Of a stretch of DNA of 7,233 bases, positions 1 through 5,246 are shown piece after piece. Source of the DNA: Candidatus Dojkabacteria bacterium (GTDB lineage: Bacteria > Patescibacteriota > Dojkabacteria > SC72 > JAFGCJ01); assembly GCA_028696915.1 (NCBI GenBank), contig JAQVGB010000046.1:1-7233 (forward strand), given 5' to 3'. How positions within the stretch are numbered: the first letter of the stretch is position 1; each line of letters opens with the position of its first letter. The notes beneath the pieces were generated by a model. That model was not told where the DNA came from. It did no database searches and worked only from the letters and a program-made list of their open reading frames with translations. The position numbers and the translations under genes were made by a program.

Positions 1-899
1 TCGATGCGGCCTTTCATGCCGCTGAGGTTTGCTATCTGAATCGCAAGTCCTGCCCGGGCATTAAGCTCGAACACGATGGCGCCTTTATTGCGGTCGAGGG
101 CAATATCTGATCCGAGGTAGCCCAGCCCGCTGGCTTCCTGACAGCGGATTGCCATGCGGAGAATATCTTTCCACTGTGGGATCTGGATGCCGCGCAACGG
201 CAGTTTCTTTTCGTCCGGAGTCGTTTCGATGATATTGTAGGTGTCCGAGATGAGAGATGTGCCTTTCCGCTGGATGGCGATTGTGGTGATGCCCGAGGCG
301 ATATCGATCCCGACGCCGATCCCGCCGGCATGCAGGTTTGCTTTTCCGTCCGATTCGGCGGTCGGAAGCCGGAGTTCGGCCATGATGGGCACTTTATTGA
401 ATACGATAACCCGGATATCGGGAATACCTTTGAACGCGTAGGGCTTCAGGACCGGGTGGTTGACGATCCGTTCTTCGATGATCGCCGTGTCCTTGCGGTT
501 TCCCATAGAGAACTGACCGTCGAGGATCTGGCTGATGTGGTTTCGGATCTCTCTCCATGTCATGGTCTTGCCGTTTGGCATGATCCACTCCAGCGCGTTT
601 TTCTTTTTTCCATAAAAAATGATAATCCCACTGCCACCGGTGCCGATGTTTGGCTTCAGTGCGAAACTTTTCGGAAGTTCTTCCCACTTGACCGTGCTGA
701 GCTGTTTGGTATTCCGGATAACTTTGAAAATCTCGGCGGTAGGAATGCCGTGACGCATGAGCACCTTTTTGGTGAGGATCTTGTCGTCGGCGATCTCCTT
801 GGCGCGGCGCGAGTTGAACGGCCGGATGTAGACGGCGTTCCTGTAGTTGACACCAAGGACTTCTTTACTTTTTTGCAGGGCTGTCAGGAGTGTCGCCAT
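1..899 (-). CDS. Alpha-L-glutamate ligase-like ATP-grasp protein (sugar-transfer-associated ATP-grasp family), 3' end off the window
   Basis: The frame is open from the ATG at 899-897 to the left edge, giving 299 residues with no stop, so the C-terminus is missing. Reading the minus strand shows an N-terminal VLGVNYRN block (residues 14-21), ADDKILTK (37-44), an ATP-grasp nucleotide loop KPNIGTGGSG (82-91), IEER (141-144), DIRVIVFNKVPIMAELRLPT (161-180), SDGKANLHAGGIGVGID (183-199) and a metal-binding end LGSDIALDRNKGAIVFELNARAGL (262-285) with the Asp/Glu/Asn set typical of ATP-grasp enzymes. These match the RimK-related family annotated as alpha-L-glutamate ligase-like, in which a carboxylate is presumably activated as acyl phosphate and joined to an amine; the true substrate is unknown. 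It overlaps the upstream 7TM gene by 35 bases, so the two are surely co-transcribed. No Shine-Dalgarno is seen. Family members are usually a little over 300 residues, so little is missing. Confidence 0.93.
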   Translation of the reverse strand, partial: MATLLTALQKSKEVLGVNYRNAVYIRPFNSRRAKEIADDKILTKKVLMRHGIPTAEIFKVIRNTKQLSTVKWEELPKSFALKPNIGTGGSGIIIFYGKKKNALEWIMPNGKTMTWREIRNHISQILDGQFSMGNRKDTAIIEERIVNHPVLKPYAFKGIPDIRVIVFNKVPIMAELRLPTAESDGKANLHAGGIGVGIDIASGITTIAIQRKGTSLISDTYNIIETTPDEKKLPLRGIQIPQWKDILRMAIRCQEASGLGYLGSDIALDRNKGAIVFELNARAGLAIQIANLSGMKGRI

Positions 900-1545
900 G
901 CTGAATGACTTGGATAAATCGGATAAATTCTGTCCAGCGCAGACCCGAGTACTGGCCGACCAGAATATTCACAAGAATCAAAAGCGGAACGATCCAGAGA
1001 TGGGTGGTAAAAAATTCCCTGGTCACGTCCCAACGCATCAACCCCCATCCGAGAAGCGAAAGCAGGAGCGTTTCTCCTGTCAGCTGAAGGGCTGTCGTGA
1101 AGTCTTTTTTAACGTACGTGGACATAAACCGGTCGGTGATGGAGATGATCATTGCAAGCGGCAGGACCGGAAGGGCAAGAAAATTAAAATAGGGACTGGA
1201 CGAGGGCACGTACGACATCGTGATCATGAAGGCGGCGAGGAAGATGGTGATACAGGTATAGACGATGGCAAGCCGTGAGAGATAGTGTAATCTACGCCGT
1301 TTGAGTAAATGTCTCACAATCCAGGAGCAGATTACGATAAGCAGGGTGACGGTGAATCCCTGGATGAACCCCATGTAGTAGTAGGCAAAGGCAAGCACCA
1401 TCGATGCGTAAATACCGAAGGTTTTAATCCCCGTTATGTAGCGTGAAATGGTTGTAAGCGTGACAAGGAGGGGAATGAACGTCAGTACGAGCAGTATGTC
1501 TTTCGACATGCCTCTTTCGAGAAGCCACAGCGATATATCGGGCAT
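865..1545 (-). CDS. Seven-transmembrane protein of the transglutaminase-associated 7TM family, stand-alone form
   Basis: 226 residues, very hydrophobic. Seven membrane helices can be read at about residues 16-34, 42-58, 62-80, 92-112, 120-137, 155-170 and 182-198, joined by short basic loops such as LLKRRRLHYLSR. The motifs TFGIYASMVLAFA (42-54) and GQYSGLRWTEFIRF (197-210) correspond to conserved stretches of the 7TM region that in gammaproteobacteria is fused behind an inactive transglutaminase domain and encoded beside the same ATP-grasp ligase. The transglutaminase part is absent here and nothing resembling it lies upstream, so this is the membrane module alone. The start at 1545 is the first ATG after the presumed promoter. 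An internal ATG at 1509 (residue 13) is possible but sits directly against a purine stretch. The gene overlaps the ligase gene by 35 bases. The likely role is a membrane partner or transporter for the ligase pathway; its substrate is unknown. Confidence 0.85.
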   Translation of the reverse strand: MPDISLWLLERGMSKDILLVLTFIPLLVTLTTISRYITGIKTFGIYASMVLAFAYYYMGFIQGFTVTLLIVICSWIVRHLLKRRRLHYLSRLAIVYTCITIFLAAFMITMSYVPSSSPYFNFLALPVLPLAMIISITDRFMSTYVKKDFTTALQLTGETLLLSLLGWGLMRWDVTREFFTTHLWIVPLLILVNILVGQYSGLRWTEFIRFIQVIQHGDTPDSPAKK

Positions 1546-1600
1546 GAGGAAAAAGGGCTAATGTTAGCTGAAAAATTCGTAAGAAACGGAGTACTGATGA

Positions 1601-1606
1601 ATTATA
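1601..1606 (-). promoter_or_regulatory. Probable -10 box for the 7TM/ATP-grasp unit
   Basis: The minus strand reads TATAAT, an exact -10 consensus, about 55 bases before the 7TM ATG and downstream of the rplL terminator. The -35 side (about 1624-1630) is poor, reading GGCTTA or TGGCTT, so the call rests on the -10 box and the position. Transcription would begin near 1594, leaving a leader of about 50 bases. Confidence 0.5.
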
Positions 1607-1682
1607 CAATAAAAAAGGAGGCGTAAGCCATATGTCTTGAATTGTTCGCCCCGGAGGTCCTGGTGGCAGTGATTGGACCAAC

Positions 1683-1725
1683 AAAAAGGGACATCCGCAC
1701 GAATAATGCACGAATGTCCCTTTTT
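1683..1725 (-). terminator. Rho-independent terminator of rplJ-rplL, possibly bidirectional
   Basis: The arms 1683-1694 and 1714-1725 are perfectly complementary over 12 bp (GGGACAT/ATGTCCC flanked by A5/T5), with a 19-nt loop. On the minus strand the stem is followed by TTTTTGTT, 17 bases past the rplL stop codon. Because the A/T runs are symmetric it could also stop plus-strand transcription. The loop region contains the direct repeat GCACGAAT twice (1697-1704 and 1708-1715). Confidence 0.9.
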
Positions 1726-1741
1726 TGCTTTCTACCTGGAA

Positions 1742-2170
1742 CTATTGAAGTTCTACCGTCGCGCCGGCTTCTTCGAGCTTCTGCTTCATTGCCTCGGCGT
1801 CTTCCTTCTTGACGTTCTCTTTGACCATCTTGGGGGCGCCTTCGACGAGGTCCTTCGCTTCCTTAAGGCCAAGCTCGGTAATCTCGCGGACGACCTTGAT
1901 CACGTTGATCTTCTGGTCACCGGACGCGGTGAGCATGACGTTGAAAGCCGTTTTTTCCTCACCGGCATCTGCGGCAGTAGCCGCGGCGGCAACAGCGGCA
2001 ACCGGAGCGGCTGCGCTGACACCGAACTTCTCCTCGAGTGCCTTGACGAGCTCGGAGAGTTCCAGGACTGTCATTTTCTCAACGACGTCCATGACTTTCT
2101 GAGCATCCGCCGAAAGCTTCACGGGAGCTTCCTGTTTGGCTTCTGCGGTTTTTGTCTCTTCTTCTGCCAT
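1742..2170 (-). CDS. rplL: 50S ribosomal protein L7/L12
   Basis: 142 residues that form the flexible ribosomal stalk recruiting translation GTPases. Domain order: an acidic/Lys-rich N-terminal tail (about 1-20), the dimerisation domain with VMDVVEKMTVLELSELVKALEEKFGV (27-51), an Ala-rich hinge (52-70), and the factor-binding C-terminal domain (71-142) with the conserved INVIKVVREITELGLKEAKDLVEGAPKMVKE helix region (88-118). It is about 20 residues longer than the usual 120-125, all of it at the N-terminus. The start ATG at 2170 is the only sensible one; it is preceded by an A/T-only stretch rather than a Shine-Dalgarno. It follows rplJ by 65 bases, shares its promoter and L10 leader, and is the last gene before the terminator. 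Confidence 0.98.
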   Translation of the reverse strand: MAEEETKTAEAKQEAPVKLSADAQKVMDVVEKMTVLELSELVKALEEKFGVSAAAPVAAVAAAATAADAGEEKTAFNVMLTASGDQKINVIKVVREITELGLKEAKDLVEGAPKMVKENVKKEDAEAMKQKLEEAGATVELQ

Positions 2171-2180
2171 GACTAAAAAA

Positions 2181-2194
2181 TAATAAATTTATTA
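2181..2194. repeat. 14-bp perfect A/T palindrome in the rplJ-rplL gap
   Basis: TAATAAATTTATTA is perfectly self-complementary and lies 10 bases before the rplL start. It may simply supply an unstructured, A/U-rich ribosome entry region in place of a Shine-Dalgarno; a regulatory role is not shown. Confidence 0.4.
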
Positions 2195-2235
2195 CTGGTG
2201 CATGAATGCATGCTGATGAACAACCATCTGAGCCG

Positions 2236-2763
2236 TCATGCGGCGGTTTTCTTGATTCCAACTTCTGAAAGAGCACGCACGAAATCGCGGGTCGTCCCGC
2301 TGAGCACCTGTGCAAATCCCGACAGTGGTGCGTTCAGGGTACCGACAAGCCGGGCAAGCAGTTCTTCGCGGGGTGGAATGTCCGCGTATGCGGAAACCTG
2401 AGATGCATCGACGACTTCACCCACGAGAACTCCGAACCTGACCGGCATGACCTGAAATTCCTTTTGGACAGCCTTGAGTGCCTTTGCTGCCGCAGTCGGG
2501 TCAGCTCCGCTGACAACCAATCCGGTCGCCTCGGTCAGTTCTTGAACCTTCATCGGCTGTTTTGTCTCTTCCGCCGCAATTTTGAACAGGCGGTTCTTGA
2601 TGACGTGAAATTCGCCGCCGGTCTCCTTGAGCTGGTTTTTCAGTGTGTTAATGTGCGACATCGCTGCCTTTCCGATATCCACTAGAATGTAGTCGGAATG
2701 CTGGGACAACAGCCCGCTGTAGCGGTCAATAAGTGCTTTCTTCTCGTTTCGTGTTTTTGCCAT
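2236..2763 (-). CDS. rplJ: 50S ribosomal protein L10
   Basis: 175 residues; anchors L7/L12 dimers to the 23S rRNA stalk base. Recognisable landmarks are MAKTRNEKKALIDRYSGLL (1-19), FHVIKNRLFKIAAEE (52-66), the segment ATGLVVSGADPTAAAKAL (79-96), and the C-terminal L12-binding helix ending in TTRDFVRALSEVGIKK (157-172). An upstream in-frame ATG (at 2829) would add 22 residues lacking L10 character and lying within the 5' leader, so the start at 2763 is preferred; it gives the normal family length. The stop is TGA, which shows that UGA is a stop codon here. The gene sits about 110 bases downstream of a strong promoter and an L10-leader RNA, the expected site of autogenous control by the L10-L12 complex. 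No Shine-Dalgarno is seen. Unusually, rplA is not directly upstream: an antisense gene intervenes. Confidence 0.97.
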   Translation of the reverse strand: MAKTRNEKKALIDRYSGLLSQHSDYILVDIGKAAMSHINTLKNQLKETGGEFHVIKNRLFKIAAEETKQPMKVQELTEATGLVVSGADPTAAAKALKAVQKEFQVMPVRFGVLVGEVVDASQVSAYADIPPREELLARLVGTLNAPLSGFAQVLSGTTRDFVRALSEVGIKKTAA

Positions 2764-2822
2764 GCGCGGTGGGCTTAGTTTATTTTTCTGTGCGTTGATT
2801 GGTTTCTGAATGATACTGGTAA

Positions 2823-2873
2823 GGAACAACGTGTTCCATTGCCTCGGCAGGTATTTCTGCTGTCTTCGGCTGA
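2823..2873 (-). promoter_or_regulatory. Ribosomal protein L10 leader (autoregulatory mRNA element)
   Basis: Minus-strand RNA reads GCCGAAGACAGCAG (2870-2857), a 6-nt loop, then CUGCCGAGGC (2850-2841). GCAG pairs with CUGC, GCC pairs with GGC, and the asymmetric internal loop GAAGACA/CGA gives a kink-turn-like shape. The CCGAAGACAGCAG and CCUGCCGAGG strings are the hallmark of L10 leaders, which bind the L10-(L12) complex and repress rplJL. A second hairpin, GGAACA-CGU-UGUUCC (2837-2823), follows immediately. No U-run follows, so control by translation or RNA stability is more likely than attenuation; this last point is inference. Confidence 0.88.
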
Positions 2874-2879
2874 AAGGGG

Positions 2880-2908
2880 ATAATAGAGGAAAAGTAACGT
2901 GGTGTCAA
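2880..2908 (-). promoter_or_regulatory. Promoter of rplJ-rplL (TTGACA-17-TATTAT)
   Basis: On the minus strand, TTGACA (2908-2903) is a perfect -35, followed by a 17-base spacer and TATTAT (2885-2880), one mismatch from the -10 consensus. The predicted start is near 2873, directly at the 5' edge of the L10 leader, which supports both calls. An internal promoter here is needed because the orphan gene separates rplJ from rplA. Confidence 0.88.
2881..2893. repeat. 13-bp direct repeat, copy 1 (TAATAGAGGAAAA)
   Basis: Exactly identical to 3903-3915. This copy overlaps the -10 box of the rplJ promoter. Together the two copies bracket the orphan gene and its upstream region, and the match stops on both sides at 13 bases. 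Confidence 0.7.
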
Positions 2909-2941
2909 TGGAAAAGGGTCGGCAAAATCGACGGGATGTAC

Positions 2942-3010
2942 CTATGGGTTGCTGCGACAAAAATCTATAGGTTGCGCGTCCGCCGTGTTATGGGTTGTGT
3001 CGACGAATAG
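2942..3010. repeat. Three tandem 23-bp repeats (iteron-like, core YTATRGGTTG)
   Basis: Copies at 2942-2964, 2965-2987 and 2988-3010 begin CTATGGGTTG, CTATAGGTTG and TTATGGGTTG, with an exact 23-base period. Copies 1 and 3 also share CGAC and an A-rich end (16 of 23 identical); copy 2 diverges after the core. The array lies between the divergent rplJ and orphan-gene promoters, ending 13 bases before the orphan -35 box. The layout suggests a protein-binding array (about two helical turns per repeat), but no binding protein is identified. Confidence 0.65.
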
Positions 3011-3023
3011 ATGTGATGGCAAT

Positions 3024-3052
3024 TTGATTTTTTCGCGTTCGGACTTTAGAAT
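3024..3052 (+). promoter_or_regulatory. Promoter of the orphan gene (TTGATT-17-TAGAAT)
   Basis: TTGATT at 3024-3029, a 17-base spacer, and TAGAAT at 3047-3052 give four of six and five of six matches to consensus at optimal spacing. Transcription would begin near 3059, about 23 bases before the ATG of the orphan gene. It is divergent from the rplJ promoter. Confidence 0.65.
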
Positions 3053-3081
3053 GTCTGAAATTAGTTCGTAAGAAGATTCGT

Positions 3082-3918
3082 ATGCCAAGTGTTTCTGGGG
3101 GGTGTGGAGCTGGTTTTCCTTCAGCTGACGGAGGGAACAGTGGTGGAGGCAGTAGGGGTGTGGGCGACAATGAGCAAACTTCTCATAGTTACTGTTTCGA
3201 TGGCCGTCAATGTGCAGAATGTGCTCATGGTCTTGATCTACGTCAGTGGTCTGCCTTGGGATCTCCATACCCGCGTATTAGTATAGATGAGGCTCTCCGG
3301 ATGCCTGCGTTGAATGCTGAGTCAGGCAGATCGCTGACTTGGAATATTTATTGTTTGCCGCCAGGTCAGGGAAACGCGGTCATATTAAACCTCATTGCAC
3401 GCTATGTCGCTTGGGGATATCGGTCCGAGTCGGTAAGGATGCTTGAAATGATCTCTAGTCCTTCAAGTCTTCGTGTTGTGACGGCAAGCGAACAGTTGCA
3501 CGGTGAACCGGATCAAGGGGTGATGGATGTTGATATCAGTGCTCCTTCGACATCTGACACCTTGCGTTCTCGGGTTGCGGGGGAGATATTTCGGGTATTC
3601 TGCGGAGCGGCGGATAGGGGATCTTACGTTGACGTTCGAGCTCTTGCATTCGAACGTGCGGCTACATTTCTTTGCTATGTTGCATCTTTTGAGCCCGCTA
3701 TTATTGGGCTTGACTTGAACGCTATGAGGGACCAATTGTCGAAACTCCATACGCAGATGCATTCCCAAATGACGTACGGGCTTCAATGGGAGAGGAACGG
3801 ACGACGGGATGAAATAGAAGAATCTCTGAGCAAAATGAGCAGAATCCTTTCTGATGTTCGAAAGGCGCTACCTGATACGGATCGAAGAAGGACTGGCCTT
3901 GGTAATAGAGGAAAATGA
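3082..3918 (+). CDS. Hypothetical protein, orphan gene inserted antisense between rplA and rplJ
   Basis: 278 residues; not recognised. It is the only plus-strand gene in the window. Visible features: a Gly/Ser-rich low-complexity start (1-30), a Cys cluster CFDGRQCAEC (38-47; C-x5-C-x2-C) without an obvious second metal-binding half, a mixed central region with hydrophobic stretches (98-112, 186-211) too short or polar for clear membrane helices, and a charged, helix-prone C-terminus (213-262) that may form a coiled coil, ending in a basic tail. No signal peptide is seen. The ATG at 3082 follows a weak AAGAAG sequence and a good promoter at 3024-3052. No other gene competes for this DNA. Codon choice looks unlike the ribosomal genes (more TTG, TCT, CGT, GGG), consistent with transfer or low expression; this is a visual impression. 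Product function is unknown. Confidence 0.7.
   Translation: MPSVSGGCGAGFPSADGGNSGGGSRGVGDNEQTSHSYCFDGRQCAECAHGLDLRQWSALGSPYPRISIDEALRMPALNAESGRSLTWNIYCLPPGQGNAVILNLIARYVAWGYRSESVRMLEMISSPSSLRVVTASEQLHGEPDQGVMDVDISAPSTSDTLRSRVAGEIFRVFCGAADRGSYVDVRALAFERAATFLCYVASFEPAIIGLDLNAMRDQLSKLHTQMHSQMTYGLQWERNGRRDEIEESLSKMSRILSDVRKALPDTDRRRTGLGNRGK
3903..3915. repeat. 13-bp direct repeat, copy 2 (TAATAGAGGAAAA)
   Basis: Exact copy of 2881-2893. It forms the last codons of the orphan gene, immediately before its TGA stop, and lies about 50 bases from the rplA stop codon. Confidence 0.7.
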
Positions 3919-3966
3919 TCCAGTTAGGGTGTTATGCCTTCCTCCGGGACACCGATGAATGTGCTC

Positions 3967-4665
3967 TTACGCTTTCTCCTCAATCTGCGAGAGATCGACG
4001 GTCACGCCGGCTCCCATCGTCGCCGAAAGCGTAACGGACTTTGTCAGTGAGGGAATTGGCTTGCCGACCACCGAGGAAACTTCGTTTAAAACGGCTTTGA
4101 TATTCTCCTCGATATCCTTGTCAGCCGTGTCGACAGTCCCGACGACGACGTGAACGACACCGGTTGTGTCGCTGGCGAACTTCGTTTTTCCTTTTTTGAA
4201 CTCGGCGATGCTCTTTTTGATATCGGTCGTGAGCGTTCCGGTCTTGGGGTTCGGCATCAATCCACGCGGTCCCAACTGCTTTCCGAGAACGGCAATTTTC
4301 CCCATGACATCAGGGGTTGCAAGCGCCACATCGAAATCCATCCAACCGCCCTGGATCTTTTTTATGAGATCATCCAAGCCGGCTTCAACGGCTCCCGCAG
4401 TTTTCGCTTCTTCCGCTTTATCTTGCTCACAGAAAACAATGATCCTCGACTCTTTTGATTCAGTCGGGTGGGGAAGAGAAACGGATCCTTTAAGGGATTT
4501 CGGGTCCTTATCCTTGGGGAGGACCATTGCGTAATGCAGCTCGATACTTGCCGGAAACTTCGAATACGAAAGGCCTTTCGCTTTTGTGATCGCTTCGGAT
4601 AACGGGTACGGCTTGTTTTCGAAGTTTCTCATCGCCGCTCTGTACTTTTTGCCTCGTCCTGCCAT
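3967..4665 (-). CDS. rplA: 50S ribosomal protein L1
   Basis: 232 residues, normal family length; binds helices 76-78 of 23S rRNA in the mobile L1 stalk and assists release of deacylated tRNA. Landmarks: GKKYRAAMRNFENKPYPLSEA (5-25), GSVSLPHPT (60-68), IQGGWMDFDVALATPDVMG (104-122), the diagnostic LGKQLGPRGLMPNPKTGTLT (127-146), and the C-terminal KSVTLSATMGAGVTVDLS (209-226). The ATG at 4665 is preceded by a pyrimidine-rich stretch (ATCTTTCTCTC), not a Shine-Dalgarno. It follows rplK by 30 bases. In many bacteria L1 represses the rplKA mRNA, but I could not recognise an L1-binding mimic in the nusG-rplK gap. Downstream it converges with the orphan gene (48-base gap) with no good terminator. 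Confidence 0.98.
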   Translation of the reverse strand: MAGRGKKYRAAMRNFENKPYPLSEAITKAKGLSYSKFPASIELHYAMVLPKDKDPKSLKGSVSLPHPTESKESRIIVFCEQDKAEEAKTAGAVEAGLDDLIKKIQGGWMDFDVALATPDVMGKIAVLGKQLGPRGLMPNPKTGTLTTDIKKSIAEFKKGKTKFASDTTGVVHVVVGTVDTADKDIEENIKAVLNEVSSVVGKPIPSLTKSVTLSATMGAGVTVDLSQIEEKA

Positions 4666-4695
4666 GAGAGAAAGATGCTATGTTATATGAAATGG

Positions 4696-5217
4696 TTACT
4701 CTGCCGGTGCTGAGTTCTCCTGAGAGTCTGGACCTTTTTCCTGATCTTTGTCCTTCGCGGCATTTTCAGCCGGTGTCTGCTTCTTTGCCTGACCGGCCCA
4801 CTCGACACCCATCTGCCGCGCGGTGCCCCGGATAATTTTCTTGGCCTTCTCAATGTCGTCAGTGGTCAGGTCCGGCAGTTTCGTTTCCGCGATGCGGGTA
4901 AGCTGTTCTTCGCTGAGCCTGCCGACTTTCTCAAGGTTCGGCTTTCCCGATCCACGTTTGAGTTTCAGTTCCCGCCGGATAAGCTCGCTGACGGGAGGTG
5001 TTTTTGTAATGAAATCAAAGCTCCGGTCCTCGTAGACCGTCAGGACGACTGGAGTGATGACGCCGTGACCTTCCTTTGTCCGTTCGTTGAATTGATCGCA
5101 GAATCCCTTGATATCGATCGCGTGCTGGCTCAGTGCCGGCCCGATCGGCGGCGCAGGGGTTGCCTGGCCCGCGGGGATTTGAAGTTTGACGATCGATTTG
5201 ATTTCTTTTTTTGCCAT
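4696..5217 (-). CDS. rplK: 50S ribosomal protein L11 with C-terminal extension
   Basis: 173 residues; binds the GTPase-associated centre of 23S rRNA. The N-terminal domain carries KLQIPAGQATPAPPIGPAL (11-29), including the prolines of the thiostrepton-region helix. The C-terminal RNA-binding domain carries KTPPVSELIRRELKLKRGSG (72-91), and RGTARQMGVEW (130-140) marks the usual end of the protein. About 30 additional residues follow (144-173), rich in Lys, Glu, Asp, Gln, Pro and Ala and probably disordered; typical L11 ends near residue 141. In the switch-like segment the common GQHGVNI is SQHAIDI here. Start at 5217, 29 bases after the nusG stop, without a Shine-Dalgarno. Part of the secE-nusG-rplK-rplA run. 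Confidence 0.98.
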   Translation of the reverse strand: MAKKEIKSIVKLQIPAGQATPAPPIGPALSQHAIDIKGFCDQFNERTKEGHGVITPVVLTVYEDRSFDFITKTPPVSELIRRELKLKRGSGKPNLEKVGRLSEEQLTRIAETKLPDLTTDDIEKAKKIIRGTARQMGVEWAGQAKKQTPAENAAKDKDQEKGPDSQENSAPAE

Positions 5218-5246
5218 ACCGGTTTCAAACGGAACTTATGTTGTCG

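Noticed and set aside
330..908. Plus-strand open frame of 192 codons opposite the ligase gene
   Set aside because: It is a shadow of the ATP-grasp gene on the minus strand, whose conserved motifs are unmistakable.
1654..1679. GGTCC/GGACC inverted repeat near the rplL terminator
   Set aside because: A 5-bp stem with a long loop and no U-run; the neighbouring 12-bp hairpin is clearly the terminator.
2764..2829. 22-residue N-terminal extension of L10 from the ATG at 2829
   Set aside because: The extra residues have no L10 similarity and the sequence belongs to the 5' leader; MAKTRNEKK is the normal beginning of the family.
2894..3902. Insertion sequence or transposon carrying the orphan gene
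   Set aside because: No terminal inverted repeats are visible at the edges of the segment and the product lacks recognisable transposase motifs; only the flanking direct repeat hints at insertion.
3928..3953. Possible terminator hairpin GGTGT/ACACC between the orphan gene and rplA
   Set aside because: The stem is only 5 bp with a 16-nt loop and there is no U-run on either strand.
5218..5246. L1-binding autoregulatory mimic before rplK
   Set aside because: The 29-base gap does not show a recognisable copy of the 23S L1 site or a stable stem.
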